Below are positions 19,001 to 29,295 of a stretch of 64,000 nt of DNA, piece by piece. Position 1 is the first letter of the stretch. Each line of letters opens with the position of its first letter. The DNA comes from Rhodomicrobium lacus (GTDB taxonomy: Bacteria; Pseudomonadota; Alphaproteobacteria; Rhizobiales; Rhodomicrobiaceae). Below the pieces are notes generated by a model. It worked only from the letters and a program-made list of their open reading frames with translations. It was not told the origin of the DNA and made no database searches. The stretch covers positions 149,992 to 213,991 of the forward strand of contig NZ_RZNF01000004.1 in assembly GCF_003992725.1 (NCBI RefSeq), given 5' to 3'. The translations under genes and the position numbers were made by a program.

Positions 19001-19741
19001 GCGGGCAGGATCAACGGCGAGTCGCCGGTCGCGGTGCATGTGGACCAGCGAGCCCGCGACGCTCGAATTCTGTCTTCGGATGCGACAGACGCCGGTTCCG
19101 CATTCAGACTCGTCGGCTTCTACGGCGCGATGCGCGGCGGCACGATGAGCCTCCGCATGAACCTCGACGGCAGCGGCGGCGCGGACAAGAGCGGCACGCT
19201 CGAAGTGCGCCGCTTCGCCGTGGTCGGCGACCAGGTGGTGGGGCGCGTGGTTTCGCAGGCCGAAAAGGAGGGCGCGCGCTACAAGCCGGACGCGAGGCAG
19301 CAGCATGCTTACGCAGGCGACGCCTTTCAGTTCGACCGGATGGTGGTGCCCTTCTCCATCGCGCAGAGCCAGTTCCAGCTCCACGACGCGGCCATCAACG
19401 GCCCCGTAATCGGGGCGACAATCCGCGGACGCATCGACTTCGCGCGCGAAACGCTAGCGCTATCGGGCACCTACGTTCCGCTCTACGGCTTCAATGCCGT
19501 GCTGGGCGTCGTGCCGGTGCTCGGCGACCTCCTCAAGGGACGAGAGAACGAGGGCGTTTTCGGTATCACCTTCGCGGTGCAGGGGCGGACGTCGAACCCG
19601 GACGTGATCGTGAACCCGGTGTCGGTGCTCGCGCCCGGCTTCCTGCGCCAGATCTTCGAGTTTGAAAACGCGCCCGCGCAACAGCCCCAGCAGCCGCCCC
19701 AGGCCCAGACGCAGGACCGCCCGGCCGCGAAGGTGCGGTAA
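16010..19741 (+). CDS. AsmA/YhdP-like envelope protein (DUF3971)
   Basis: Giant protein of 1243 residues in the YhdP/TamB/AsmA class, which spans the periplasm as a beta-groove and is implicated in lipid transport to the outer membrane. A cytoplasmic basic N-terminus (1-60) precedes one transmembrane helix (about 66-85, LSAVLAVVFSLAVGALYARL). A long beta-rich body with DUF3971-like sections follows. The AsmA-like C-terminal block (about 1130-1215) includes GATIRGRIDFARETLALSG, VPVLGDLLKGRENEGVFGIT and VNPVSVLAPGFLRQIFE, the family hallmark. A Pro/Gln-rich tail ends it. The ATG lacks a strong ribosome site; start is fair. Length fits YhdP relatives. Confidence 0.85.
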   Translation: MDDRFSSKSPHRELVPERHGRNLAKPSPSKAQVQLSRLSKSGKVLADAIPGHVKTASRHSFRVGWRLSAVLAVVFSLAVGALYARLLTGPISFAFLVPAVQDRLNAQFDGYSLRVGGAILRLSSSWGLEFRLADVSVVDENNQEIAKAPLASVDLSETSLFKLALAPSKIKLLGPKILIFNVPGKGLTLTPEPTTPAPSQGWGASQAGLGDAWQTTEATPQSPEVAGVHQLARQGLHLNEPAALGFDPAPILRRLFAAIGKRGAASQALKSIGLQDAVVYFANENNVSTWRVADFQLNLDERGGKSIVGGRLTLERNSAVWHASFTAENRPTEKLYRVTASVQDVVPKTIWDSWPSIDALKLVELPVSGEAHFDIGYDGRLTGGDAEIRLGAGRFFAPFDQKHPAVVDGGTLRVSYDKASQAIVVRPMELRWEESLLTLSGRVARETDPATGRSLWRAGFDGRGTQLSAPQYAVAPVALDVFRIEGAYDEETDSVALDRFELGSRSSRLAFSGQASRVRSGGAISLVGDISPMPFSFLKAIWPVFVANGAREWAGTNLPVAQVTGGTVAVNLSADQIAALDDGGDIPESAVSMRMGLSGAKIYHVKGLPPIETQDSQLRILGRRFVYDIPGEARIELPSGKIVAFTDGQLLIDDLRPEFPDADIRFKGGGEVAAVLELLDQPPLGYVKAVGFKPSLVNGQMHASFEVKFPLLMNLKFEQMSITGKSRVSDIRSGPIPGGVSLNGGNVNFDISEKAIGANGDIRVNGVPVTLVWQRIFDAPPEKQPTLRLASILNEKARDELGLNVNHMVKGDLPVALAIAMQRDGPPRVMMEANLTNADLFLTAIGWRKPPGQKATLACDVVRRNDNSMLFDNFSMTGDGIAINGRAVMNDKHRLASFSFPEFSTNALTHLSIAGELTSQNILKVQAKGASFDGRQFFKTLLSAGKIADKEPAPLKDEPGLDLNVEIETVFGYYDTSIKSIIVDARRRGGKFTYIEAAGRINGESPVAVHVDQRARDARILSSDATDAGSAFRLVGFYGAMRGGTMSLRMNLDGSGGADKSGTLEVRRFAVVGDQVVGRVVSQAEKEGARYKPDARQQHAYAGDAFQFDRMVVPFSIAQSQFQLHDAAINGPVIGATIRGRIDFARETLALSGTYVPLYGFNAVLGVVPVLGDLLKGRENEGVFGITFAVQGRTSNPDVIVNPVSVLAPGFLRQIFEFENAPAQQPQQPPQAQTQDRPAAKVR

Positions 19742-19946
19742 ACATTCGGCGACGCCGAGGATCGCGCAACATTTGCGCGGCGTAACGCGTCGTGATGAAA
19801 CGCCAAAAGCTCTTTTCAACGTAACGAGTACCCCGCGAGCGCGTCTCATCGCTCCGGGTTTTGCTCACGACACGTGAGCCAGGCGCCGCGCTCGTTCAAG
19901 CGCAGCCACTCGGACGCCGGCGAGGACAGCGGACCGCCGAGGCTGC

Positions 19947-21209
19947 CTACAGCGCGGGTTTCAGCAGCACGTGGCGCTTCTTGCCGAGCGACAGCTTGAT
20001 GACGCCATCTCCATCGAGATCGGCAAGCGAAAGGCTCGTGCGGTCGTCCGTCACGGCGGCATCGTTCACCTTCAGCGCGCCGCCCTTGATCTGCCGCCGC
20101 GCCTCGCTGGTGGACGTCACGAGCCCGGCCTTCACCGCAGCATTGAGGATGCCGACGCCGTCGTAGAGGTCGCCGCGCGAAATTTCCACCGTCGGAAGCC
20201 CTTCCGCCGCAGCGCCTTCCTCGAACGCGCGCCGCGCCGTGTCGGCGGCCGCCTCCGCCGCCTCGCGGCCGTGGAGCAGTGCCGTCACCTCGGTTGCGAG
20301 GATCTTTTTCGCGTCGTTGATTTCCGCGCCTTGCAGCGCCTCAAGCCGAGCGATCTCATCGAGCGGCATTTCGGTGAACAGCTTCAGGAAGCGGCCCACA
20401 TCGCCGTCTTCGGTGTTCCGCCAGTATTGCCAGTACTCGTAGGGGCTCAGCAGATCGGCGTTGAGCCAGACCGCGCCACCGGTCGACTTGCCCATCTTGG
20501 CGCCCGACGACGTGGTAAGAAGCGGCGTCGTCAGCGCGAACAGCTCGCGCCCGTCCACGCGGCGGCCAAGCTCCATGCCGTTGACGATGTTGCCCCACTG
20601 ATCCGACCCGCCCATCTGAAGCACGCAGCGGTAGCGGCGCGACAATTCGAGGAAGTCGTAAGCCTGCAGCAGCATGTAGTTGAATTCGAGGAACGTCAGC
20701 GGCTGCTCGCGGTCGAGCCGGAGCTTCACCGAATCGAAGGTGAGCATGCGGTTGATGGTGAAGTGCCGCCCGTAGTCGCGCAGGAACTCGATGTAGCGCA
20801 GGCTGGAGAGCCACTCGTCGTTGTCGGCCATGATGGCGTCGGCGGGGCCGTCGCCGAAGGTGAGGAAGCGCTCGTAAACGGTCTTGAGGCTCGCCTTGTT
20901 GAAGTCGATGTCGGCCTGCGAGAGGATCTTGCGCTGCTCGTCCTTGCCGGACGGATCGCCGACCTTGGTCGTTCCGCCGCCAAGCAGCACGATGGGGCGA
21001 TGGCCGCTCTTCTGCAGAATACGCAGCATCATGATCGAGATGAGATGGCCGACATGAAGGCTCGGCGCGGTGCAGTCGAAGCCGATATAGGCGGTGATGC
21101 GTCCTTCCGCTGCGCGCTTCCTCAGCCCATCCTCGTCGGAAACCTGATGAAGATAGCCGCGCTCCTTCAGGATCTCCACGAAGTCCGTATGGGTTGCTGA
21201 TGCGGCCAT
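19947..21209 (-). CDS. tyrS: Tyrosyl-tRNA synthetase
   Basis: Class I synthetase charging tRNA-Tyr, 420 residues, normal length. The HIGH-type motif is in [12 protein letters not shown] (about residue 49), tyrosine-binding residues in [19 protein letters not shown], and the KMSKS-type loop in [11 protein letters not shown] (about 230). A C-terminal S4 RNA-binding domain ([19 protein letters not shown]) completes it. AGGAGGAGAC precedes ATG 21209. It is divergent from anmK, an arrangement common in related genomes. Confidence 0.97.
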   Translation of the reverse strand: MAASATHTDFVEILKERGYLHQVSDEDGLRKRAAEGRITAYIGFDCTAPSLHVGHLISIMMLRILQKSGHRPIVLLGGGTTKVGDPSGKDEQRKILSQADIDFNKASLKTVYERFLTFGDGPADAIMADNDEWLSSLRYIEFLRDYGRHFTINRMLTFDSVKLRLDREQPLTFLEFNYMLLQAYDFLELSRRYRCVLQMGGSDQWGNIVNGMELGRRVDGRELFALTTPLLTTSSGAKMGKSTGGAVWLNADLLSPYEYWQYWRNTEDGDVGRFLKLFTEMPLDEIARLEALQGAEINDAKKILATEVTALLHGREAAEAAADTARRAFEEGAAAEGLPTVEISRGDLYDGVGILNAAVKAGLVTSTSEARRQIKGGALKVNDAAVTDDRTSLSLADLDGDGVIKLSLGKKRHVLLKPAL

Positions 21210-21339
21210 GGTCTCCTCCTTCGCGCCCGGCCCGCCTCGACAGGCGCTTTTCAGGCGTGCTACCAAGCGAGAACCATGTAAGGCATTCGCATTTGGCGTC
21301 AACATTCGCATTGAGCGTGGAAGAGCGGGGCGGTGGGAA

Positions 21340-22464
21340 ATGAAGGCGATCGGGCTCATGAGCGGCACCTCGCTCGACGGCGTCGATGTCGCGCTGATCG
21401 AAACGGACGGCGAGACCATCGAGGCGTTCGGACCGGGCAAGGACTTCTCCTACGACACGGTGGAAGGCCAGCTTCTGCGCGAAGCACTCGCCTCGGCGGT
21501 CGGGATCGCCGACCGAAACGACCGCAGCGGCGTGCTGTCCGTCGCCGAAACCATGGTCACGCAGAAGCATATCGCCTGCGTGAAGGCGTTCGCATCCCTT
21601 CGCGGGCTGAACCTCGGCGAGATAGACGTCATCGGCTTCCACGGCCAGACCGTGGTGCACAAGCCCGAAAAGGGCCTGACGATCCAGATCGGCGACGGCC
21701 GCGGCATGGCCGAATCGCTCGGCATTCCGGTGGTTTACGATTTTCGCGCGGCTGACGTCGAACAGGGCGGCCAGGGCGCGCCGTTCGTGCCGATCTATCA
21801 CCGCGCGCTCGCACTCAGGGCGGGGCTGCCGCTACCCGCCGTCTTCGTGAACATCGGCGGCATATCCAACATCAGCTATATTCCCGAAGGCGGCGAAGAG
21901 GACATGATCGCCTTCGACGCGGGGCCGGGAAACTGCCTCATCGACGACTGGACGCTCCGCCATACCGGCAAGCCCTATGACGAGGATGCGAAACTCGCTC
22001 TGTCTGGAAGGGTAAACGGCGACGTGCTGCAAAGGCTGCTGCAAGACCCGTTTCTCACGAAGCCGGTGCCGAAATCGCTCGACCGGCTTTCCTTCAAGCT
22101 CACAAAGGTTGAGGGGCTTTCGCCCGCCGACGGCGCGGCTACGCTTACGGCGTTCACGGTCGCCTGCATTGCCGCCTCGCAGCATTTCCTTCCCGAGCGC
22201 GCGAAGACCTGGATCATCTGCGGCGGCGGCGCGCATAACCCGTACATCATGGCGGGGCTGCGCCGGGTGCTGGGCGCAGGCGATCCGTCGCCCCTCGTCC
22301 AGACCGCCGACCAGGCCGGGTTCAGCACAAACTTCATGGAAGCGCAGGCCTTCGCCTTCCTCGCCGTGCGCCGCCTGAAGGGCCTTCCCGCGAGTTTTCC
22401 GAAGACGACAGGCGCGAGCGGGCCTGTCGTGGGCGGCGTTGTGGCCGACCCCACGCAGCGTTGA
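21340..22464 (+). CDS. anmK: Anhydro-N-acetylmuramic acid kinase
   Basis: This enzyme opens and phosphorylates 1,6-anhydro-MurNAc during cell-wall recycling. It has 374 residues, the usual length. The ATP-binding start [20 protein letters not shown] is diagnostic. Further motifs are [40 protein letters not shown] (active-site Asp region), [14 protein letters not shown], and [17 protein letters not shown] 21340 lies just after GGTGGGA. The longer open frame upstream overlaps tyrS control DNA and is not coding. Confidence 0.96.
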   Translation: MKAIGLMSGTSLDGVDVALIETDGETIEAFGPGKDFSYDTVEGQLLREALASAVGIADRNDRSGVLSVAETMVTQKHIACVKAFASLRGLNLGEIDVIGFHGQTVVHKPEKGLTIQIGDGRGMAESLGIPVVYDFRAADVEQGGQGAPFVPIYHRALALRAGLPLPAVFVNIGGISNISYIPEGGEEDMIAFDAGPGNCLIDDWTLRHTGKPYDEDAKLALSGRVNGDVLQRLLQDPFLTKPVPKSLDRLSFKLTKVEGLSPADGAATLTAFTVACIAASQHFLPERAKTWIICGGGAHNPYIMAGLRRVLGAGDPSPLVQTADQAGFSTNFMEAQAFAFLAVRRLKGLPASFPKTTGASGPVVGGVVADPTQR

Positions 22465-22569
22465 AATGATGAACAGCCGATCTGCTCAGGAAGGCGCTGA
22501 TCGCCCTTCCCTCTCGCTCCACGGCGGATTTGCAATGCGTATGTCCGGCCTGAACCGGGGACGGTCGCT

Positions 22570-23946
22570 TTACACGAGTTGTAGCGCGGGCACGAGATAG
22601 GCGCCGGAAAGCAACGCGGGCGCCGGCAGGTAGCCGCGCAGGAACAGCGAGAACGGTCCCGTTTCCGGCGCGGGCAACCAGTTGGCGAGCTTCGCCGGAT
22701 CGCTCGGCTTGTCGCGCGAAATCCAGATGTCGAGCGAGCCGTCCGCGCCCTTGACGAGGCCCTTGGTGCGGTCGCCGATGGAATAACGATCGATCGGGTT
22801 CTTGAAGAAGAAGAACTGGTTGTCTGGCGTCGCTTCGTAGATGCTGAGCGACCAGAAGGCCCCGACCGGCGGAAGCTGCCCCGCCGGAAAACGCAGCAGC
22901 AGCGATTTGCCCGGTGCGAGTTCGGCCTGCTCCGGCGTCAGGCGCGGCTGAAGATAGATCGCCTCGCGCGGGGGCAAGGCGGCAAGCCCCGCAACCGCCA
23001 CCTGCGCCCGATAAAGATAGGCTTGGTGGTAATCTCCGAGGTCGTAGCGCGGATAGCGCCAACCCTGCGCGATGCGGCCGATATCCCGCGTGTTCGTAAG
23101 TTCGACGGAAGCGGCGAAGATGCCGGACTTGATTTCATCGACCTGAGCTTGCGAGAAGCGTCCCGGATCGAACCCGCCTTTCGGAGAAAGGCCGAGTGGG
23201 GCGATGGTTCGCAGGATGGCATCGTCCGTCGCAGGCGGTGCATTGTCGCTCAGCAACGCCTGCACGGCTGAGAAATACTCGTTCCAACCCGCATTCCGCG
23301 CGACCGCGGGCGTTGTGCTGCCCTTCGCGACCGGAGCTTCGAGGCTGAAGCCGTCCTGCACGGCGTGCGCAGCGGCGAGATCGTCCGGGCCATCCACAAG
23401 CAGGCGAACGAGCAGCCACACCCAGCGCGTGGGCGCACGGATAGCGCGCGGATCATCCGTTGCCGCTTCCGGCCCGACAATCGTGAAGGTACCGCCGTCG
23501 CGCCCGGTCGACTGCGTGCCGAGGATGGCGAAATTGTTGGTATAGAAGTCCAGCAGAGCAACTGAAACGTAGCGGCTTCCCGTCTGCGGGATCGTCAGTT
23601 TGGCCGGACCGTTCTTGAGATCGAGCCACGCGACCGAATAAAGCGTGTCGTTGTTCGGCGTGGTGATGAAACGGTCGTTATAGTCGCTCAGAACACGTTT
23701 GTGCGTCAGCGTGTTGACCGGCGATTGCGACAGCGCGCGGGCGCGAGCGCGGGCGCTTTCGATGAGCGGCAGACCGTAGATGAAAGCATTTTTCGAAGCC
23801 TCTGCAAGTCCCGTCCCGGCCTTCGCTTCACCGCGCGCGACGCCGGAGCCCGCCGCGGAAAGGGCGGGCGCGACGAGCGTGGCAGCTGCCAGCCCCAGGA
23901 GGTGACGCCTGTTAACCGCGAATGGCCCTGAATTCTCTATTGTCAT
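22570..23946 (-). CDS. DUF1254/DUF1214 exported protein
   Basis: Protein of 458 residues with an N-terminal twin-arginine signal (NRRHLLGLAAATLVAPALSA, about 12-31), so it is probably folded before export to the periplasm. A DUF1254 domain (about 50-190, including DTLYSVAWLDLKNGPAKLTI) is followed by a DUF1214 domain (about 330-445, including PVGAFWSLSIYEATPDNQFF and SLDIWISRDKPSD). The pair is common in proteobacteria but its biochemical role is unresolved. ATG 23946 begins the signal. It converges on anmK. Confidence 0.88.
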   Translation of the reverse strand: MTIENSGPFAVNRRHLLGLAAATLVAPALSAAGSGVARGEAKAGTGLAEASKNAFIYGLPLIESARARARALSQSPVNTLTHKRVLSDYNDRFITTPNNDTLYSVAWLDLKNGPAKLTIPQTGSRYVSVALLDFYTNNFAILGTQSTGRDGGTFTIVGPEAATDDPRAIRAPTRWVWLLVRLLVDGPDDLAAAHAVQDGFSLEAPVAKGSTTPAVARNAGWNEYFSAVQALLSDNAPPATDDAILRTIAPLGLSPKGGFDPGRFSQAQVDEIKSGIFAASVELTNTRDIGRIAQGWRYPRYDLGDYHQAYLYRAQVAVAGLAALPPREAIYLQPRLTPEQAELAPGKSLLLRFPAGQLPPVGAFWSLSIYEATPDNQFFFFKNPIDRYSIGDRTKGLVKGADGSLDIWISRDKPSDPAKLANWLPAPETGPFSLFLRGYLPAPALLSGAYLVPALQLV

Positions 23947-24215
23947 TGCGCCCTCTGAACGACCTCATTCCCACCAGTCGGAAAGGGTGCCCGTCGCCTG
24001 GCCGGGCGACCCTCGACTTGAAATATCATTTTATTTATAGCACTGGTCAACCTTGCATATAGAATTATTTTTCGCCTTTTTTACCAAATCGTCCACGCAA
24101 TCCGCGTCGCGAAAGACCGGCGTTCCGCGCGGAGTCGAAAAGGAGGCATCCTGCGTGCCGCGGCTTGTTTCCAGCCGAAACTCCGCTAACTTCCATGGTT
24201 TCGGAGACGCTCATC

Positions 24216-24602
24216 ATGAAACCGACACACGATTCGAAAGGCCCGTCGCAGCGCCAGCTCCGCGCGGGCGAACTGCTGCGCCATGCGCTGGCCGAGATTT
24301 TCCGGCTCGAAGACATCGAGGATGCGGAGCTTCAGGGCCAGATCATCACCGTCGCCGAGGTGCGGGTGAGCCCCGACCTCAAGCACGCCACCGTTTTCAC
24401 CAGCGCGCTCGGCGGCAAGCCGGGCGATGTCATCGCCAAGGCGCTCAACCGTCATGCGCGTTTTTTGCGTGGCGAGCTTGCAAGGCGCATCGAGTTGAAA
24501 TATGTCCCGGAGCTTGTATTTCGGGCCGATCACGCACTCGATGCGGCGGAGCGCATCGACGAACTGCTGCGCTCTCCTGACGTCGCCCGCGATCTCAAAT
24601 AA
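24216..24602 (+). CDS. rbfA: 30S ribosome-binding factor A
   Basis: Cold-shock and 16S-maturation factor of 128 residues with a KH-type fold. Visible are GPSQRQLRAGELLRHALAEI, VAEVRVSPDLKHATVFTSAL and RRIELKYVPELVFRADHALD, followed by the ERIDELL helix, all standard. ATG 24216 has GGAGA eight bases upstream; longer in-frame starts (24195, 24165) add non-conserved residues. It begins the rbfA-truB-rpsO-pnp run of translation and RNA genes. Confidence 0.95.
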   Translation: MKPTHDSKGPSQRQLRAGELLRHALAEIFRLEDIEDAELQGQIITVAEVRVSPDLKHATVFTSALGGKPGDVIAKALNRHARFLRGELARRIELKYVPELVFRADHALDAAERIDELLRSPDVARDLK

Positions 24603-24626
24603 AACTTCAAGAGAAGCGACAAAGCG

Positions 24627-25553
24627 ATGGCGCGCCGCAACAAGGGCAACGAAATCAATGGCTGGCTTATTCTCGACAAGCCGCAGGGGCTGACATCCAA
24701 TCAGGCGCTCTCGCGCCTCAAACGCCTGTTCCACCCGAAGAAGGTCGGCCATGCCGGCACGCTCGACCCGCTGGCGACCGGTGTGCTGCCCATCGCATTC
24801 GGCGAAGCGACGAAGACGGTTGCCCATGTGGTCGATTGCGAGAAGTCCTACGACTTCACCATCCGCTGGGGCATCGAGACCGACACCGACGACGCCGAGG
24901 GCAAGCCTGTCCGCACGAGCGACGCGCGTCCGACCGTGGAGCAGGTGCAGGCCGCGCTCCCGCAATTCATCGGCGACATCATGCAGACGCCGCCCTGCTA
25001 TTCCGCGATCAAGGTCGACGGCGAACGCGCCTACGACCTCGCGCGCGACGGCGAAGTGGTCGAGTTGCAGCCGCGACAGATCTCCGTCTACGAGCTTGAA
25101 ATCGAGGAGACGGTCTCGCCGGACCTCACGCGCCTTTACTGCGATTGCGGCAAGGGCACCTACGTGCGCTCCATCGCGCGCGATCTTGGCCGCGCGCTCG
25201 GCTGTTTCGGCCACATCGCGGCGCTGCGGCGCACGAGCGTCGGGCCATTCCATGAAGAGAATGCGATTTCGCTGGAAACGCTCGAAAACCTGAGCAATAG
25301 TGCGGATGGCTTCGGTGCTCTTCTGGGCACGATCGCTCCTGTCGAGACGGCGCTGGACGGCATCCCGGCGCTCGCCGTGAACGGAGACGATGCGGCCAGG
25401 CTGAAGCGGGGGCAGTCCATCCTCATAAGAGGGGCGACCGCACCAATCCTGAAAGGCCCGATCTTTGCGACCTCTCGCGGGGTTCTCATCGCCATTGGCG
25501 AAGTAGAGCGCGGCGAAATGCATCCGATCCGGGTTTTCAACATCCCCGCATAA
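24627..25553 (+). CDS. truB: tRNA pseudouridine-55 synthase
   Basis: Makes pseudouridine 55 in the T-loop of tRNAs. It has 308 residues. The N-terminal [19 protein letters not shown] and the catalytic-aspartate motif [20 protein letters not shown] (Asp about residue 50) are exact family signatures. [20 protein letters not shown] and [19 protein letters not shown] follow. The C-terminus extends into a PUA-like region. It starts 24 bases after rbfA, which indicates an operon. Confidence 0.96.
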   Translation: MARRNKGNEINGWLILDKPQGLTSNQALSRLKRLFHPKKVGHAGTLDPLATGVLPIAFGEATKTVAHVVDCEKSYDFTIRWGIETDTDDAEGKPVRTSDARPTVEQVQAALPQFIGDIMQTPPCYSAIKVDGERAYDLARDGEVVELQPRQISVYELEIEETVSPDLTRLYCDCGKGTYVRSIARDLGRALGCFGHIAALRRTSVGPFHEENAISLETLENLSNSADGFGALLGTIAPVETALDGIPALAVNGDDAARLKRGQSILIRGATAPILKGPIFATSRGVLIAIGEVERGEMHPIRVFNIPA

Positions 25554-25590
25554 GCCTTTTCAGGCACACAAAAACAAACGGAGATAACCG

Positions 25591-25860
25591 ATGTCGATTA
25601 CCGCAGAGCGCAAATCCGCGCTGATCACCGAATACGCCACGAAGCCGGGCGACACCGGTTCGCCGGAAGTTCAGATCGCCGTTCTTTCCGAGCGGATTTC
25701 GAACCTCACCGAGCACTTCAAGACCCACAAGAAGGACAACCACTCGCGCCGCGGGCTTCTGAAGCTCGTCAGCCAGCGCCGCCGGTTGCTCGACTATGTG
25801 AAGGGCAAGGACGAAGCGCGCTATCGCGACATCATCGGCCGCCTCGGCATCCGCCGCTAG
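25591..25860 (+). CDS. rpsO: 30S ribosomal protein S15
   Basis: Primary 16S-binding protein of 89 residues, the standard length. Conserved blocks [39 protein letters not shown] and [20 protein letters not shown] are all present. CGGAGATAACC precedes the ATG. It lies 37 bases after truB and is followed by a strong terminator, so the rbfA-truB-rpsO unit may end here with pnp expressed separately or by read-through. Confidence 0.98.
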   Translation: MSITAERKSALITEYATKPGDTGSPEVQIAVLSERISNLTEHFKTHKKDNHSRRGLLKLVSQRRRLLDYVKGKDEARYRDIIGRLGIRR

Positions 25861-25887
25861 GCATCCTTCGCCGAACGCTGAATTGGA

Positions 25888-25919
25888 ATGCCGGAGCGGC
25901 CCGCCGTTCCGGCATTTTT
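25888..25919 (+). terminator. Rho-independent terminator after rpsO
   Basis: A 12-bp stem (ATGCCGGAGCGG with CCGTTCCGGCAT, one G-T pair) closes a CCCG loop and runs into TTTTTC. It lies 28 bases after the rpsO stop. Confidence 0.9.
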
Positions 25920-26311
25920 CGTTTGAAGGAAGGGCCGCTTAAGTCGCTTCGATAAAAAGCTTGCGCCCGTTCAACGGCTGAACCGGCCGCGCGTTGTTCG
26001 GAAACAGAGCCGCAAAGCGGGCAATCTGTTCAGCACGCCAGACGGCATGATCGAGATCCCGTCGCCGGCACAGGCGGCTTCCGTTTCCTCCAATAAGCTT
26101 CTAGTTTCGCGGAGGGTCACGTCGGCGTCTTTTCCGGTCAACGAACGTTTCCGTGAGCCGAAAGCCCCGCGCAACCGGAAGCGATGCACATTTCTCCGCT
26201 AGGAGCCGGGCCAAATCTGCGGTAAGTGTGGCCTCGCGCAGAAACAAATGACGCAAATGAATATGAGCCGGGGGAAGGGCCTCCGGCTTGAGCTGTTGGA
26301 AAAGAATAAAG
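25920..26311 (+). other. Leader region of pnp
   Basis: About 390 bases between the rpsO terminator and pnp. In many bacteria the pnp leader folds into an RNase III-cleaved stem used for autoregulation; I could not identify that stem with confidence here. Weak minus-strand open frames look non-coding. No repeat was seen. Confidence 0.4.
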
Positions 26312-28444
26312 ATGTTCGATATCTTCCGCGAAGAAGTGGAATGGGGCGGCCGCAAGCTGACGCTCGAAACGGGGCGCATTGCACGGCAGGCCGATGGCGC
26401 GGTTCTCGCGCATTATGGCGAGACGAGCGTGCTCGCAACCGTGGTCGGCGAAAAGGACGCGGACCCTTCGAAGGATTTCTTCCCCCTCACCGTCAACTAT
26501 CAGGAAAAGGCCTACGCGGCCGGCAAGATTCCCGGCGGCTATTTCAAGCGCGAAGGCCGCCCGACCGAGCGCGAGACGCTCGTTTCCCGACTCATCGACC
26601 GCCCGATCCGTCCGCTTTTCGCGAACGGCTTCAAGAACGAGACGCAGGTCATCGTCACCGTGCTCAGCCATGACATGGAGAACGATCCCGATATCCTCGC
26701 CATGGTCGCCGCTTCGGCCGCGCTGACGATTTCCGGCCTCCCCTTCCTCGGCCCGATCGGCGCTTCCCGCGTCGGCTATTCGAAGGGCGAGTATATCCTC
26801 AACCCGACATCCGACCAGATCAAGGCGAGCGACCTCGACCTCGTCGTCGCCGGCACGAGCGACGCCGTGCTGATGGTCGAATCCGAGGCCAAGGAACTCT
26901 CCGAAGAAATCATGCTCGGCGCGGTGGTCTTCGGCCAGCAGGGCTATAAGCCGGTCATCGACGCCATCATCGGCCTCGCCGAACAGGCGGCGAAAGACCC
27001 GTGGACGGTCCCCGAGGCGAAGAACGAGTTCGAGTCGAAAGTGAAGAAGCTCGTCGAGAAGGACCTGAAGAAGGCCTTCCAGATCGCGGCGAAGCAGGAA
27101 CGTCAGACCAAGGTCGCCGAAGCGAAGGCAAAGGCCATCGCCGAACTCGTGACCGAGGAAACGACCGCCGCCGAAAAGAACAAGATCGCCGAAGCCTTCA
27201 AGGAAATCGAGAAGCACGTCGTTCGCTCGAACATCCTGAAAACCGGCAAGCGCATCGACGGCCGCGACCTCAGGACCGTCCGTCCGATCCTGAGCCAGGT
27301 CGGCGTGATCCCGCGCACCCACGGCTCGGCGCTGTTCACGCGCGGCGAGACGCAGGCGCTCGTTGTCGCCACGCTCGGCACCGGCGAGGACGAGCAGTGG
27401 ATCGACTCGCTGGAAGGCACCTACAAGGAATCCTTCCTGCTGCATTACAACTTCCCGCCCTATTCGGTCGGCGAGACGGGCCGCATGGGTTCGCCCGGCC
27501 GCCGCGAAATCGGCCACGGCAAGCTCGCCTGGCGCGCGGTGCACCCGATGATGCCGGAAAGCGACAAGTTCCCCTACACGGTGCGCGTCGTGTCCGAGAT
27601 CACCGAGTCGAACGGCTCGTCTTCCATGGCGAGCGTGTGCGGCGCGTCGCTGTCGCTGATGGACGCGGGCGTGCCGATCAAGGCGCCGGTCGCGGGCATC
27701 GCGATGGGCCTCATCAAGGAAGCCGACGGCGTGGCCGTTCTCTCCGACATCATCGGCGATGAAGACCACCTCGGCGACATGGACTTCAAGGTGGCCGGTT
27801 CCGCGAATGGCGTGACCGCGCTCCAGATGGATATCAAGATCACGGGCATCACGACCGAGATCATGAAGACCGCACTGGAGCAGGCCAATGAAGGCCGCCT
27901 GCACATCCTCGGGGAGATGGCGAAGGCGCTCGGCAGCGCTCGCGGCGAGCTTGGCGAATTCGCCCCGCGCATCGAGACGATCACCATCCCGACCGACAAG
28001 ATCCGCGAAGTGATCGGTTCGGGCGGCTCGGTCATCCGCTCCATCGTGGAAGAATCCGGCGCCAAGATCGACATCTCCGACGACGGCACCGTGAAGATCG
28101 CAGCCGCGAACCTCAGCTCGATTCAGGACGCGATCAACCGCATCAAGTCCATCGCGTCCGAGCCGGAAGTCGGCGCGATCTACAAGGGCAAGGTCGTGAA
28201 GATCGTGGAGTTCGGCGCGTTCGTGAACTTCTTCGGTTCGCGCGACGGCCTCGTGCACATCTCGCAGATGGCCGAACGCCGCCTGAAGCATGCGTCCGAA
28301 GTCGTCAAGGACGGCCAGGAAGTCTACGTGAAGTGCCTCGGCTTCGACGAGCGCGGCAAGGTCCGCCTCACGATGAAGGGCATCGACCAGACAACCGGCA
28401 AGGAAGTTGCCGCCGCCGCTCCGGCGGAACAGCCCGCTGGCTGA
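26312..28444 (+). CDS. pnp: Polynucleotide phosphorylase
   Basis: 3'-5' exoribonuclease and polymerase using phosphate, a degradosome component. It has 710 residues, full length. The first RNase PH domain starts [20 protein letters not shown] with [20 protein letters not shown]. The second, catalytic PH domain includes [20 protein letters not shown] and [20 protein letters not shown] with the catalytic aspartates in [19 protein letters not shown] domain ([20 protein letters not shown]) and an S1 domain ([20 protein letters not shown]) finish it. ATG 26312 matches the conserved N-terminus. Confidence 0.98.
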   Translation: MFDIFREEVEWGGRKLTLETGRIARQADGAVLAHYGETSVLATVVGEKDADPSKDFFPLTVNYQEKAYAAGKIPGGYFKREGRPTERETLVSRLIDRPIRPLFANGFKNETQVIVTVLSHDMENDPDILAMVAASAALTISGLPFLGPIGASRVGYSKGEYILNPTSDQIKASDLDLVVAGTSDAVLMVESEAKELSEEIMLGAVVFGQQGYKPVIDAIIGLAEQAAKDPWTVPEAKNEFESKVKKLVEKDLKKAFQIAAKQERQTKVAEAKAKAIAELVTEETTAAEKNKIAEAFKEIEKHVVRSNILKTGKRIDGRDLRTVRPILSQVGVIPRTHGSALFTRGETQALVVATLGTGEDEQWIDSLEGTYKESFLLHYNFPPYSVGETGRMGSPGRREIGHGKLAWRAVHPMMPESDKFPYTVRVVSEITESNGSSSMASVCGASLSLMDAGVPIKAPVAGIAMGLIKEADGVAVLSDIIGDEDHLGDMDFKVAGSANGVTALQMDIKITGITTEIMKTALEQANEGRLHILGEMAKALGSARGELGEFAPRIETITIPTDKIREVIGSGGSVIRSIVEESGAKIDISDDGTVKIAAANLSSIQDAINRIKSIASEPEVGAIYKGKVVKIVEFGAFVNFFGSRDGLVHISQMAERRLKHASEVVKDGQEVYVKCLGFDERGKVRLTMKGIDQTTGKEVAAAAPAEQPAG

Positions 28445-28466
28445 GGCTGAACGACATACGAAAACG

Positions 28467-28497
28467 AAAAGCCCCGGCATGCCCCGGGGCTTTTTTT
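28467..28497 (+). terminator. Rho-independent terminator after pnp
   Basis: AAAGCCCCGG pairs perfectly with CCGGGGCTTT around a six-base loop and runs into a T7 tract. It is 22 bases after the pnp stop and ends the ribosomal/RNA gene run. Confidence 0.93.
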
Positions 28498-28571
28498 GTT
28501 TGCCAAGCCATCGATACAATTTTAACTTATGGGCTTGAACGTAGCTATTGATTGAACAACGGAGTTCGTCC

Positions 28572-29288
28572 GTGTCTGACCGTTCTTTCGACCATGATAT
28601 TCGATATTATTTCGACACCGCGTCGTTTCTTGTCAAATCTGCGGAGGATGTTGACCGTCAGTTGTCTGAAAAGATCGGCGCGAATTTCAATCTCTTCGAT
28701 GTGTTTCGACTGAATTACGAAATCGACATCTCGTATATCCTCCGCAACCTCCTCGACCCGAACGGCAGCCACGGACAAGGCGCACGGTTCCTCGAAGCGT
28801 TTCTTGATCAATGCAACGAGCAAGCCCCGGCGATCAGGGGTTGGGCGGGCGATCTATCGAACGTGTCTGTTATTCCTGAATTCAGGACGCAGGCGGAGCG
28901 CAGGATCGACCTAGTGATTAAACTACCCGGCGACCGATACATCGGGATCGAGAACAAGCCCTTTTCCGCCGAGGAAAGCGAGCAACTCGACGACTACGCG
29001 ACAGAACTCGACCTTCGAAGTGAAAACAATTTCTATCTCATTTATCTCTGCGGCCATGCCGGATTGCCTTCGACGCTGAAGCTCTACGCTTGGTTGAAAG
29101 ACGACGGCCAAGGTGAACGTCGTTTTGTCGACATGCGTTACAATAGGCATGACGAAGGCCCCTCACTCAAACTCTGGGCAACCCGATGCGCGCAAATTGC
29201 GGACGCCGACAAGCTGCGGATATTCATGCGTGATTTTTCCGAATGGCTAAGCAAAAGATTTCGTGAATTACCGGATGGAGGTCGATGA
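28572..29288 (+). CDS. PD-(D/E)XK nuclease protein, N-terminal part
   Basis: Protein of 238 residues matching the PDDEXK_4 (PF14281) type. A helical lead (FNLFDVFRLNYEIDISYILR) and LLDPNGSHGQGARFLEAFL precede the nuclease core ERRIDLVIKLPGDRYIGIEN-K with PFSAEESEQLDDYATEL (the D...ExK residues, about 110-130). LIYLCGHAGLPST continues the fold. GTG 28572 has GGAG seven bases upstream; an in-frame TTG lies at 28548. Family members usually continue for another 150-200 residues, and that continuation is found in the next frame (29296-29916). The gene is therefore probably broken or recently split. Base composition is lower in GC than the flanking core genes. Confidence 0.75.
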   Translation: MSDRSFDHDIRYYFDTASFLVKSAEDVDRQLSEKIGANFNLFDVFRLNYEIDISYILRNLLDPNGSHGQGARFLEAFLDQCNEQAPAIRGWAGDLSNVSVIPEFRTQAERRIDLVIKLPGDRYIGIENKPFSAEESEQLDDYATELDLRSENNFYLIYLCGHAGLPSTLKLYAWLKDDGQGERRFVDMRYNRHDEGPSLKLWATRCAQIADADKLRIFMRDFSEWLSKRFRELPDGGR

Positions 29289-29295
29289 ATGTACG

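Noticed and set aside
25971..26189. Minus-strand small frame in the pnp leader
   Set aside because: Composition is Arg-rich, no ribosome site, and it lies in an untranslated leader of a core gene.
26138..28519. A nearly 800-residue open frame antisense to pnp, and similar long antisense frames over valS, the RND pump and truB
   Set aside because: Their translations are Arg/Asp/His-rich and without domains. They mirror the codon pattern of well-supported genes on the other strand, a common effect in high-GC DNA.
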